A stretch of DNA of 64,000 bases from 0-14-3-00-41-53 sp041500225. Its GTDB lineage: Bacteria; Nitrospirota; Thermodesulfovibrionia; Thermodesulfovibrionales; SM23-35. Where the stretch lies: positions 1 through 64,000 of the forward strand of contig JBGQLV010000001.1 of assembly GCA_041500225.1 (NCBI GenBank), read 5' to 3'. Position 1 is the first letter of the stretch. The number at the start of each line of letters is the position of its first letter. The position numbers were made by a program, and so were the translations under genes. Below are positions 35,402 through 43,251 of this stretch, one piece after another. The notes below the pieces were generated by a model. It was not told the origin of the DNA and did no database searches. It saw only the letters and a program-made list of their open reading frames with translations.

Positions 35402-36369
35402 TGAAAAAACTTTTAGTCACAGGCGGCGCCGGATTTATAGGAAGTGAATTTGTCAGAGAGGGAGTAAAAAAGGGTTATAAGATAATAGTTGTTGATAAAC
35501 TCAGTTATGCCGGTGATTTAAAGAGATTAAAAGAAGTTAAAAAAGAGGTTACTTTTTACAGGACAGATATAACTGATAAAGACTCTCTGGAACATATCTT
35601 CAAAACAGAAAGACCGGATACCGTTGTTCACTTTGCAGCAGAAAGCCATGTTGACAGGAGTATACTCGATGCTTCTCCTTTTTTAGATACAAATGTAAAG
35701 GGGACACAGATTCTGCTGGATATTGCAAGGAAATATGGGATTGAAAGATTCATAAATATTTCAACCGATGAGGTATATGGTGAAATTAAAGGAAAGGGAC
35801 GGTTTTACGAAACAACACCCCTGAACCCCAATTCTCCTTATTCGGTTAGCAAAGCCGCTGCTGATATGCTTGGGAGAGCCTGCCATAGAACATACGGTAT
35901 ACCTGTAATAACAATAAGACCGTCCAATAACTATGGTCCATGGCAGTATCCGGAAAAACTTATCCCTGTAGTAATACTCAAGGCATTGAACAATGAAAAG
36001 GTCCCTGTTTATGGAAAAGGGAAAAATATCAGGGAATGGGTATTCGTCTCTGATTGTGCTGATGCAATATTTAAAATATTAGAAAAAGGCAAAATTGGTG
36101 AGATATATAATATCGGGAGCGGAGAAGAGAAGAGGAATATAGATGTGGTTAAAACCGTTTTAAAGCTATTAGGAAAATCAGAAGATTTAATAGAGTTTAC
36201 GAAAGACAGATTAGGGCATGATTTCAGATATTCTTTAAATTCAAATAAAATAAGCAAACAGATTGGCTGGAAGAGAAAAATACATTTTACTGAGGGCATA
36301 CAAAAAACTGTTAAATGGTATGTGGATAATATGAAATGGGTAAAAAACAAAAAGACAGGCTTAGGTTGA
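35401..36369 (+). CDS. rfbB: dTDP-glucose 4,6-dehydratase RmlB
   Basis: A 322-residue SDR dehydratase that forms dTDP-4-keto-6-deoxyglucose, the branch point for rhamnose and for dTDP-3-amino sugars. The NAD motif GGAGFIGSEFVREG is at residues 7-20. HFAAESHVDRS near 78, STDEVYGE near 120 and the catalytic YSVSK near 147 are intact. Its stop lies in the left arm of the next hairpin (36363-36420). The order A-C-D-B differs from the common B-D-A-C. Confidence 0.95.
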   Translation: MKKLLVTGGAGFIGSEFVREGVKKGYKIIVVDKLSYAGDLKRLKEVKKEVTFYRTDITDKDSLEHIFKTERPDTVVHFAAESHVDRSILDASPFLDTNVKGTQILLDIARKYGIERFINISTDEVYGEIKGKGRFYETTPLNPNSPYSVSKAAADMLGRACHRTYGIPVITIRPSNNYGPWQYPEKLIPVVILKALNNEKVPVYGKGKNIREWVFVSDCADAIFKILEKGKIGEIYNIGSGEEKRNIDVVKTVLKLLGKSEDLIEFTKDRLGHDFRYSLNSNKISKQIGWKRKIHFTEGIQKTVKWYVDNMKWVKNKKTGLG

Positions 36370-36420
36370 GGCCGAGGTTAAGTAAAGACTCAATCTTTTC
36401 CTCAGCCTTGACCTTAACCT
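36363..36420 (+). terminator. Hexamer-repeat hairpin between rfbB and manB
   Basis: AGGTTGAGGCCGAGGTTAAG (from 36363) can pair with CCTCAGCCTTGACCTTAACC (from 36400) with G-U pairs and about two mismatches; TATTTTTA follows. The composition is the same as the hairpin at 33720. It may be a terminator or attenuator within the operon. Confidence 0.55.
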
Positions 36421-36429
36421 TGTATTTTT

Positions 36430-37842
36430 ATGTTTAACGACAATATATTCCGGGAATATGACATACGAGGGGTTGTCGGGACAGACCTCGATGAAGACTT
36501 TGCCTTTTCTTTAGGGAAGGCTTTTGGCACCCTTATAAAAAAGGTTAAAAAGTATGGCAGCAGAGTGAGTGTAGGAAGAGATGGGAGGATGAGCTCTGAA
36601 ATACTCGCTGAGAATATTATTAAAGGAATAACATCAACAGGTAGCGATGTTTATGATATAGGTCTCTGCCCGACTCCCTTACAGTATTTTTCCATCCACC
36701 ATCTCAATCTGGACGGCGGCATCATGGTGACAGGAAGCCATAACCCGCCTGAATACAATGGGTTTAAGCTGAGCATCGGGAAAGAGACGATTTTTGGAGA
36801 CGAGATCCAAAACATTAAAGAAATCATAAAAAAAAAGGTATGGACTGAAAATCCCGATACGGGCAGGGTAGAACATTACGATATACTCGGTGCATATAAA
36901 GACATCATGGTAAACAGGTTTTCCTATTTATCAAACAAAGGTTACAGGAAATTGAAAGTGGTGGTTGATGCTGGAAACGGCACCGGGGGGATTGTAGCTC
37001 CAGGGATATTAAAGGCTATGGGATGTGAGGTTATCCCCCTTTACTGTGAACCTGATGGACGATTCCCAAACCACCATCCAGACCCGACAGTAGTAGAAAA
37101 TCTCAAGGACCTCATAAAGGTGACAAAAAAAGAAGGGGCTGATATAGGAGTTGGATACGATGGAGATGCAGACAGGATAGGCATAGTTGACAGTTTTGGG
37201 GATATTGTATGGGGTGATCAGATTATGGTTATTCTTGCCAGGGATATTTTGAGGAAGAGACCTGGTGCAATAATCATCGGAGATGTAAAGTGTTCCCAGA
37301 CAATGTTTGATGACATAGAGAGGCATGGCGGCATACCTATCATGTGGAAGACAGGACACTCCCTTATGAAAGACAAGATGAGAAAAGAGGGCGCTCTCCT
37401 TGCAGGAGAATTCAGCGGCCACATCTTCATTTCAGATGATTACTTTGGTTTTGACGATGCTATCTATACCACCTTCCGGCTTGTAGAGATCATGAAAACC
37501 ACAGCCCTTGGAATAAACGAATTGCTTTCAGACATTCCGCGTATGTGCTCCACACCTGAAATACGCATAGACTGCCCTGAGGATCAAAAAAAAGAGGTAG
37601 TGAAGACAATGGTGCGTCGTTGTAAGGAGTATAATATATCGGGTAATAGCCCTTTTCCCATAAAGAAGATATACGATATAGATGGAGTGAGAGTAGTTTT
37701 TGAAAAGGGATGGGGGCTCATAAGATCGAGTAATACCCAGCCGGCGGTCGTAATGCGGTTCGAGGCAGAAGATGAGAAGAGCCTCAATGAATACAGAGAC
37801 TTTTTGGAGAGAGAGCTGAAAGAGGCAATGGAGTCATTATGA
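36430..37842 (+). CDS. manB: Phosphomannomutase/phosphoglucomutase
   Basis: A 470-residue phosphohexomutase of the AlgC/ManB type, which makes mannose-1-phosphate (and possibly glucose-1-phosphate). It has NIFREYDIRGVVGTDL at the start, the phosphoserine loop GSHNPPEYNGFK near residue 98, the metal loop DGDADRIG near 239, the sugar loop GEFSGHIF near 326, and the phosphate-binding SSNTQPA at the end. It overlaps the manC ATG by 4 nt. Its products feed GDP-mannose synthesis by ManC, then Gmd and Fcl. Confidence 0.93.
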   Translation: MFNDNIFREYDIRGVVGTDLDEDFAFSLGKAFGTLIKKVKKYGSRVSVGRDGRMSSEILAENIIKGITSTGSDVYDIGLCPTPLQYFSIHHLNLDGGIMVTGSHNPPEYNGFKLSIGKETIFGDEIQNIKEIIKKKVWTENPDTGRVEHYDILGAYKDIMVNRFSYLSNKGYRKLKVVVDAGNGTGGIVAPGILKAMGCEVIPLYCEPDGRFPNHHPDPTVVENLKDLIKVTKKEGADIGVGYDGDADRIGIVDSFGDIVWGDQIMVILARDILRKRPGAIIIGDVKCSQTMFDDIERHGGIPIMWKTGHSLMKDKMRKEGALLAGEFSGHIFISDDYFGFDDAIYTTFRLVEIMKTTALGINELLSDIPRMCSTPEIRIDCPEDQKKEVVKTMVRRCKEYNISGNSPFPIKKIYDIDGVRVVFEKGWGLIRSSNTQPAVVMRFEAEDEKSLNEYRDFLERELKEAMESL

Positions 37843-39278
37843 AAGCACTTATCCTCGCAGGTGGTTCTGGAACAAGGCTCTGGCCTCTCAGCAGAAAGAA
37901 TTATCCGAAACAATTTCTGAAGCTGGACGGTAAAAGATCTTTTTTACAAAAGACTGCGGAAAGGCTTTTAAACGTAGTCTCTACTGATGATATTATCGTG
38001 ATGACGAACAGTGAATATAAATTCCATGTCTTAGCCGACCTTAATGCTATATTCAACAACCAGCATCCGATGTCCAACCCCGGCCATCCGCCTTTTGCGA
38101 ATATCATACTTGAACCTGTAAGCAGGAATACAGCGCCTGCCATAGCCCTCGGGATGAAATACTGTCTGGAAAAACTTGGATGTAAAGAAGATGATGTGTT
38201 ATTCATTTGTCCTTCTGACCATGTCATCAAGCCTGCCGACAGATTTGCCGGGTATGTCAAACTTTCAGAGGAGATAGCGCAAAAAGGCCGTCTGGTAACA
38301 TTCGGCGTTAAACCGACAAGACCGGAGACGGGATACGGATATATCAAGGCGGGCAAGCCTGCAAGCCTGCAAGCCGATACGCCGGACATGGAATACTATA
38401 AAGTCGAAAAGTTCACTGAAAAGCCGGATGCAGAGACTGCAAAAAAATACGTTGATGAAGGCAATTACTACTGGAACTCCGGTATGTTTGCTTTTTCCAT
38501 AGCCGCCATGATGGATGAATTCGGCAGACATGCGCCGGGGATAAGAGAGATGCTTGACATGGGCTTTGATGAGATGGTATCGAACTTTAGAAAGATGCCT
38601 GACATCTCTTTTGACTATGCCGTAGCCGAAAAATCAGACAGGATAGTGATGATGCCGCTCGATTTATACTGGAATGATATAGGCTCGTGGGACTCGCTTT
38701 ACGATGTATTGGATAAAAACGGCATGGGTAATATCAAGTTGGGCGATGTTTTGACGATAGATACCAGGGATACCCTCATAATGAGCAATAAAAGGTTTGT
38801 CTCTACCATAGGTTTGGAGGACTGTCTGATAGTTGATACGGATGATGCACTGTTGATCGCAAAAAGGGGCGAGACACAAAAGGTAAGGGAAATAGTAAAT
38901 AAGTTAAAGGAAGATGACCGCAAAGAGGCATTGGAGCATGTAACAACCTACAGACCATGGGGGAGCTATACAGTTCTTGAAGAAGGCGAACGATACAAGA
39001 TCAAACGGGTTGTTGTGAACCCGAGTGAGAGATTGAGTTTACAGTTACACCATCACAGGTCCGAACACTGGGTTGTTGTGAGAGGTACGGCAAAGGTGAC
39101 CATTGGAGATCTCGAAAAACTCGTGCATGAAAACGAATCCGCCTATATCCCGAAATCGACCCGCCACAGGCTTGAAAACCCCGGCAAGGTTCCGCTGGAG
39201 ATAATCGAGGTTCAAAATGGCGAATATGTGGGTGAGGACGATATCGAGAGAATAGATGACGCATATGGAAGAGAATAA
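37839..39278 (+). CDS. manC: Bifunctional mannose-1-phosphate guanylyltransferase / mannose-6-phosphate isomerase
   Basis: A 479-residue type II ManC. The N-terminal nucleotidyltransferase carries GGSGTRLWPLSRKNYPKQF at residues 8-26 and FICPSDHVIK near 125. The C-terminal cupin isomerase domain from about residue 365 contains the YKIKRVVVNPSERLSLQ strand with the His-rich LHHHRSEHW site, and YIPKSTRHRLENPG. It supplies GDP-mannose for the gmd/fcl pair 1.4 kb downstream. A 14-bp inverted-repeat arm begins directly at its stop codon. Confidence 0.95.
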   Translation: MKALILAGGSGTRLWPLSRKNYPKQFLKLDGKRSFLQKTAERLLNVVSTDDIIVMTNSEYKFHVLADLNAIFNNQHPMSNPGHPPFANIILEPVSRNTAPAIALGMKYCLEKLGCKEDDVLFICPSDHVIKPADRFAGYVKLSEEIAQKGRLVTFGVKPTRPETGYGYIKAGKPASLQADTPDMEYYKVEKFTEKPDAETAKKYVDEGNYYWNSGMFAFSIAAMMDEFGRHAPGIREMLDMGFDEMVSNFRKMPDISFDYAVAEKSDRIVMMPLDLYWNDIGSWDSLYDVLDKNGMGNIKLGDVLTIDTRDTLIMSNKRFVSTIGLEDCLIVDTDDALLIAKRGETQKVREIVNKLKEDDRKEALEHVTTYRPWGSYTVLEEGERYKIKRVVVNPSERLSLQLHHHRSEHWVVVRGTAKVTIGDLEKLVHENESAYIPKSTRHRLENPGKVPLEIIEVQNGEYVGEDDIERIDDAYGRE

Positions 39279-39529
39279 AGATTAAGGCTGAGCAGATAAA
39301 CTGAACAAACCCAAAAACCGGATAAACCATGAAATGGGATTTAGAAAAATTCATAGATAAATCTTATAGACGTTGGCTTAAATCCATCTGGGATAAATAT
39401 TGGGAAATAATTGTTGCAATTATCACAGGATTTATTATTGGAATTATATTGCCTAATTTTTTTAAATAACAAAACTGGCTTGTTTGCATCAGCAGACCTA
39501 AACCTCAGCCTCAGCCTCAGCCTTAATCT
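39279..39529. repeat. 14-bp perfect inverted repeat bracketing a micro-ORF
   Basis: AGATTAAGGCTGAG (39279-39292) and CTCAGCCTTAATCT (39516-39529) are exact inverted copies, 223 bp apart. The right arm continues a CCTCAG hexamer array. The arms are of the same hexamer type as the hairpins at 33720 and 36363, but here they enclose the 46-aa gene at 39329. Confidence 0.65.
39329..39469 (+). CDS. 46-aa single-span membrane micro-protein, copy 1
   Basis: The frame MKWDLEKFIDKSYRRWLKSI, then WDKYWEIIVAIITGFIIGII and a short end LPNFFK, gives an amphipathic basic N-terminus and one C-terminal membrane span. I do not recognise it. The product at 40451-40621 is clearly related (W-x-K-x-WEII...IIGxxxLPxxF), and the shared nucleotide sequence continues past both stops (TAACAAAACTG). 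Two related copies on both sides of the ops/MarR segment argue that it is a real gene, perhaps accessory to glycan export or regulation. No clear ribosome site is present; period-7 DNA lies just upstream. Confidence 0.55.
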   Translation: MKWDLEKFIDKSYRRWLKSIWDKYWEIIVAIITGFIIGIILPNFFK

Positions 39530-39563
39530 CTTAGCCGCAACCTGTTTTTGTTTGCCTGCCGGC

Positions 39564-39593
39564 TTGACGTTCTGCAGTAAATAGTTTTATTAT
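39564..39593 (+). promoter_or_regulatory. Candidate internal promoter upstream of the ops-like leader
   Basis: TTGACG (39564-39569), 18-nt spacer, TATTAT (39588-39593). A hairpin ATGAACGCAC-GAGA-GTGCTTCAT follows at about 39604, then TCCTG/CAGGA around 39633-39650, before the ops-like element. Confidence 0.5.
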
Positions 39594-39653
39594 AGTTCAG
39601 TGTATGAACGCACGAGAGTGCTTCATTATCTGTCCTGATATATGACAGGAAAC

Positions 39654-39668
39654 AGCGGTAGCTTGCTT
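39654..39668 (+). promoter_or_regulatory. ops-like (JUMPstart) element
   Basis: AGCGGTAGCTTGCTT closely matches the enterobacterial ops core GGCGGTAGCGTGCTT, differing at two positions. ops makes RNA polymerase pause and recruits RfaH. It lies about 60-75 nt downstream of a candidate promoter, in a leader with hairpins, before marR, gmd and the rest of the cluster. The window has a NusG paralogue at 32279. Confidence 0.55.
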
Positions 39669-39677
39669 AAAAACCAT

Positions 39678-39753
39678 TCTATGTTCAATGTCCTACGTTC
39701 AATGTCCATTCCAACATTCTATGTTTCTACTTTCAATGTTCAACGTCCATTTA
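39678..39753. repeat. Period-7 array (CTATGTT/CAATGTC type)
   Basis: About ten consecutive 7-nt units can be read in register (CTATGTT, CAATGTC, CTACGTT, CAATGTC and so on). It sits between the ops-like element and an IVS-type gene remnant. Confidence 0.65.
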
Positions 39754-39757
39754 AAAC

Positions 39758-39829
39758 ATGAAGATTAATCGGTTTGAAGACATTGAGGCTTGGAAAGAAG
39801 CAAGGGAATTAGTTAAAGTCTGTTTATAA
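39758..39829 (+). pseudogene. N-terminal remnant of a four-helix-bundle (23S rRNA IVS-type) protein gene
   Basis: The 23 codons MKINRFEDIEAWKEARELVK resemble the start of the IVS/four-helix-bundle family (F-x-D-L-x-x-W-x-x-A-x-E-L); the intact relative here is at 45456. The frame ends within the terminal repeat of the element at 39818-39946, so the gene appears to be cut by that insertion. I could not find the rest beyond it. Confidence 0.6.
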
Positions 39830-39946
39830 ATTATGACTTATATAATCTGTCATTCCCCGACTTGATCGGGGAATCCAGTGTTTTCAATAGGTTCTGGATT
39901 GTCCAGTCAAGCCGGACAATGACAAAATACGATTTTATGGACAGAC
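39818..39946. mobile_element. MITE-like insertion with ACAGAC/GTCTGT termini enclosing a GTCATTCC-type repeat
   Basis: GTCTGT at 39818 and ACAGAC at 39941-39946 are inverted, extended by similar TATAAA/TTTTAT bases. Inside, GTCATTCC (39849-39856) and a right arm ending GACAATGAC (39923) match the GTCATTCC family, with CTTGATC and GTCAAGC inner parts. No coding capacity. It interrupts the IVS-type gene. Confidence 0.6.
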
Positions 39947-40000
39947 ACTAATAAATGGCTTTATAAGATATTTAAAAAGTTCAGACAGAAAAAGATAACA

Positions 40001-40390
40001 TTGAACGTTGAAGACATGGATGAGTCACAATTCAAGACCCTTCGGGAATTAGCAAAAGACGGAACGCTTTCACAGCGCGATCTGTCAAAGAGGATGGGCT
40101 TAAGCCTGGGAAGGGTAAACTACCTTGTTAATGAATTGCTTAAAAAGGGCTACATCAAGGCAAGGAGATTTAAGAATTCAAAAAATAAGATAGGATATAT
40201 GTACATTCTTACCCCAAGGGGCGTAGCCGAAAAAATAACACAGACATACAGATTCCTGCACAGAAAGCTTGATGAATTTGATAGATTAAAGCACGAAATA
40301 GAGATACTTAAACAGGAAAATAACGAAGATTTCCAGAATAACCATAGAAATCATGGAAATCGTAGAAACCAGAAAAACCAGATAAATTAA
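40001..40390 (+). CDS. MarR-family EPS-associated transcriptional regulator
   Basis: About 129 residues from TTG 40001, or 124 from ATG 40016; neither start has a clear ribosome site. The winged helix has LSQRDLSKRMGLSLGRVNYL followed by LLKKGYIKARRFKNSKNK and LTPRGVAEKITQTYRFLHRK, the pattern of the small MarR-type regulators found in exopolysaccharide clusters. A C-terminal helix (DEFDRLKHEIEILKQEN) may mediate dimerisation. The last 20 residues are Asn/Arg/Gln-rich and come from a period-7 array running into the gene end. It lies downstream of the ops-like leader and before gmd. Confidence 0.85.
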   Translation: MNVEDMDESQFKTLRELAKDGTLSQRDLSKRMGLSLGRVNYLVNELLKKGYIKARRFKNSKNKIGYMYILTPRGVAEKITQTYRFLHRKLDEFDRLKHEIEILKQENNEDFQNNHRNHGNRRNQKNQIN

Positions 40391-40450
40391 CCAAAGGAAT
40401 TTCGAATTCCTAAATTCGTAATCCCTGAATCCCTGAATTGTAAATACTGA

Positions 40451-40621
40451 ATGAAGAAGCGGAAGAAGGTTAAAAAAAACAGAAACCTCTCCTATTACTT
40501 TTCCCATTACTTTAATAAACGTTCGCTTAGAACAATCTGGAAAAAACATTGGGAAATAATTATTACGATTATAGTGGGGTTGATTATCGGAGTTTTTATA
40601 TTGCCTAAATTATTCAGATAA
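40451..40621 (+). CDS. 56-aa single-span membrane micro-protein, copy 2
   Basis: The frame has a very basic N-terminus (MKKRKKVKKNRN), an aromatic segment, then WKKHWEIIITIIVGLIIGVF and the end ILPKLFR. It is a paralogue of the 46-aa product at 39329: the WEII...GxIIG...LP pattern is shared and the DNA similarity extends past the stop. The region just upstream is a period-7 array (AATTCCT, AAATTCG, TAATCCC, TGAATCC...). No function can be given; one inward span with a basic cytoplasmic head is predicted. Confidence 0.55.
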   Translation: MKKRKKVKKNRNLSYYFSHYFNKRSLRTIWKKHWEIIITIIVGLIIGVFILPKLFR

Positions 40622-40713
40622 CAAAACTGAAACAGGTTGTTCGATAAATAATGAAGTATAACTATTAATAGAAAGTAATGATAAAGAATGACTATGAATA
40701 GAGGTGGTCAATT

Positions 40714-41868
40714 ATGAAAATAGCATTAATTACAGGTATTACAGGTCAAGACGGTTCATATCTTGCAGAGTTGTTGTTATCCAAAGGATATAAAGTATAT
40801 GGCTTGATACGTCGCGCAAGCACCTTCAACACAGGTAGGATAGACCATATCTATACTGATCCTCATATAAAAGGCACAAAATTGTTCTTAAAATACGGAG
40901 ATCTTTCAGACTCTGGCCAGCTTGTTAACCTTATATACAATATAAAACCCGACGAAATATACCACCTTGGTGCCCAGAGCCATGTAAGAGTGAGTTTTGA
41001 CATGCCTGAATATACGGGAGATATAACAGCACTTGGCACAACAAGACTTCTTGAAGCAATTAGAAGAAGTGGCATTAAGACAAAATTCTATCAGGCTTCT
41101 TCATCCGAGATGTTTGGTTCGGCCCCGCCGCCGCAGAATGAAAATACTCCTTTCTGTCCACGCAGCCCTTATTCTGCCGCAAAGGTTTATTCCTACTGGA
41201 TGGGTGTAAATTACAGGGAAGGCTATAACATGTTCGCATGTAACGGGATACTTTTTAACCATGAATCACCCAGAAGGGGTGAGACCTTTGTCACAAGAAA
41301 GATAACAAGGGCGATTGCGGACATAATTGCCGGGAAACAGAAGAAGCTATATCTCGGTAACCTCGAAGCAAAGAGGGACTGGGGTTTTGCCCCTGAGTAT
41401 GTTGAGATGATGTGGCTTATGCTTCAACAGGATAAACCTGATGATTACGTGGTCGGCACAGGCGAAAGCCATTCTGTGAGAGAGTTTGTAGAAAGAGCAT
41501 TCGGATACGCAGGTATTGATATAAAATGGAAAGGCAAAGGTGCCAATGGAAAGGGCGTTATTCGTTCCTTTACCTCTACTTTTCCCTCTACTTTGAGAGT
41601 CGGAGACACGATTATCGAGATAGACCCTCGTTATTTCCGTCCGACAGAGGTAGACCATTTACAGGCAGATATAACAAAGGCAAAGAAAAAACTCGATTGG
41701 AAGCCGAGGACGACCTTTGATGAACTCGTGAAGATTATGGTTGATTACGATATGAAAATGATAGGTTTAAAACCCGTTGGTGAAGGGATAAATATCTGCG
41801 AGAAAAAGAAGTTTACCTACACCAATCACGATTTCTCTTTTTATGAGAAAATTCGTGAGAGATGTTGA
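40714..41868 (+). CDS. gmd: GDP-mannose 4,6-dehydratase
   Basis: A 384-residue SDR enzyme that makes GDP-4-keto-6-deoxymannose. The NADP loop GITGQDGSYLAELLL is at residues 7-21, with the following KVYGLIRRAS. HLGAQSHVRVSFD and the catalytic SSSEMFG and YSAAK segments are present, as is NHESPRRGETFVTRKITRA. Near residues 270-290 there is an unusual insertion (GKGANGKGVIRSFTSTF) compared with the usual family course. GGAGG-like GAGGTGG lies upstream. The 3' end overlaps the longest frame of fcl, but fcl probably starts later. Confidence 0.94.
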   Translation: MKIALITGITGQDGSYLAELLLSKGYKVYGLIRRASTFNTGRIDHIYTDPHIKGTKLFLKYGDLSDSGQLVNLIYNIKPDEIYHLGAQSHVRVSFDMPEYTGDITALGTTRLLEAIRRSGIKTKFYQASSSEMFGSAPPPQNENTPFCPRSPYSAAKVYSYWMGVNYREGYNMFACNGILFNHESPRRGETFVTRKITRAIADIIAGKQKKLYLGNLEAKRDWGFAPEYVEMMWLMLQQDKPDDYVVGTGESHSVREFVERAFGYAGIDIKWKGKGANGKGVIRSFTSTFPSTLRVGDTIIEIDPRYFRPTEVDHLQADITKAKKKLDWKPRTTFDELVKIMVDYDMKMIGLKPVGEGINICEKKKFTYTNHDFSFYEKIRERC

Positions 41869-41914
41869 TAAAGAAACAGGCATCGTAACCGTAAGACGGA
41901 GGACGAAAAGCAGT

Positions 41915-42910
41915 ATGAACTTCTGGCAGAATAAACGAGTTTTAGTTACAGGCGGAGCAGGTTTTCTCGGCGCTTTTGTAGTTAAAAAATTACAGGAGCG
42001 TGGCTGCAAAAATATATTTATTCCTAAGAGTAAGGATTACGACCTTGTTGAGATGGAAGCCGTAAGAAGGCTTTACAGGGATGCAAAGCCTGATATTGTT
42101 ATCCATCTTGCTGCGAGAGTCGGAGGCATTGGAGCTAACCGGGCTAATCCGGGAAAATTCTTTTACGATAACCTCATGATGGGTGTGCAGATGATGGAAG
42201 TTGGAAGGCAAGTGGGTATAGAAAAATTTGTTGCCCTCGGCACCATCTGCGCCTATCCGAAATTTACTCCTGTACCTTTCAAAGAAGAAAACCTTTGGAA
42301 CGGATATCCGGAAGAGACCAATGCTCCCTATGGTCTGGCTAAAAAGATGCTCCTTGTACAGGCTCAGGCATACAGACAGCAGTATGGGTTCAATGCTATC
42401 TATCTTCTACCGGTTAATCTTTATGGTCCGGGAGATAATTTTGATCCGGAATCTTCCCATGTAATTCCAGCCCTGATAAGAAAATGCATAGAGGCTAAGG
42501 TACAGGCCGGGGCTGAACAGAAAAGAATTTCTCAACCTCACCCTTTACCTGAACCTTTTATCACCGTCTGGGGAACGGGGAAAGCTACAAGAGAATTTTT
42601 ATATATTGAAGACTGTGCTGAAGCTATTGCACTTGCAACTGAAAGGTATAACAAACCTGATCCTGTAAATATCGGCGCAGGTTTCGAGATATCAATAAAA
42701 GATTTAGTTGCGTTGATTGCAAAGCTTACAGGTTTTAAAGGTGAAAATATCTGGGATAATACAAAACCTGATGGCCAGCCGAGAAGGATGCTTGACACTT
42801 CAAAGGCTGAAAGGGAATTCGGTTTTAAAGCTAAAACGAGTTTTGAGGAAGGATTGAGAAAAACTATTGAATGGTATATTTCAAGCAGGAAAACGGGCGC
42901 CATGCGTTAA
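41915..42910 (+). CDS. fcl: GDP-L-fucose synthase (GDP-4-keto-6-deoxymannose epimerase/reductase)
   Basis: A 331-residue SDR enzyme completing GDP-L-fucose from the Gmd product. The start is set at ATG 41915, which has GGAGGACGAAAAG upstream and gives MNFWQNKRVLVTGGAGFLGA; an earlier in-frame ATG at 41843 would lie inside gmd. HLAARVGGIGANRANP, the catalytic region GTICAYPKF and YGLAKK are diagnostic. Near residues 190-205 an insertion-like segment (QAGAEQKRISQPHPLPEP) replaces the usual short loop. Confidence 0.92.
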   Translation: MNFWQNKRVLVTGGAGFLGAFVVKKLQERGCKNIFIPKSKDYDLVEMEAVRRLYRDAKPDIVIHLAARVGGIGANRANPGKFFYDNLMMGVQMMEVGRQVGIEKFVALGTICAYPKFTPVPFKEENLWNGYPEETNAPYGLAKKMLLVQAQAYRQQYGFNAIYLLPVNLYGPGDNFDPESSHVIPALIRKCIEAKVQAGAEQKRISQPHPLPEPFITVWGTGKATREFLYIEDCAEAIALATERYNKPDPVNIGAGFEISIKDLVALIAKLTGFKGENIWDNTKPDGQPRRMLDTSKAEREFGFKAKTSFEEGLRKTIEWYISSRKTGAMR

Positions 42911-43020
42911 GCCCTATGCGCCGTGCGAGTTGAAACAAAGAGTTTCCAGCCGTAGGGTCACTTCCAATGCGAAGTATTCAATTCCAGCGAAGCTCAATTC
43001 CAATCCCGAGGATTAAATTT

Positions 43021-43161
43021 AGTGAAACCAAATGAACCAGATAACCCAGAATGTCAATAGCAAAGATTTGACCCCATTGCAGCACCCTTAGTGAAACCAA
43101 ATGAACCGGATAACCCAGAATGTCAATAGCAAAGATTTGACCCTATTGCAGCAGAATTTGA
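43021..43161. repeat. Two tandem 69-bp units plus a 21-bp partial unit
   Basis: AGTGAAACCAAATGAACC starts at 43021 and again at 43090; the two 69-bp units differ at few positions. The end of the second (TTTGACCCTATTGCAGCAGAA) is repeated once more. Bases 42911-43020 upstream hold degenerate period-7 DNA and repeated AATTCCA words. No gene is seen in 42911-43287. Confidence 0.75.
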
Positions 43162-43251
43162 CCCTATTGCAGCAGAATTTTTGGTATGATTACCTATAGG
43201 GGGGAAGGGGCTATTACAAGACGAATCAAATGGGATGTTAAACATGTTGTC

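Noticed and set aside
39654..39668. The ops-like match as pure coincidence
   Set aside because: A 13-of-15 match can occur by chance in 64 kb on two strands only rarely, and position in a leader plus the NusG paralogue favour function; kept as a finding at moderate confidence.
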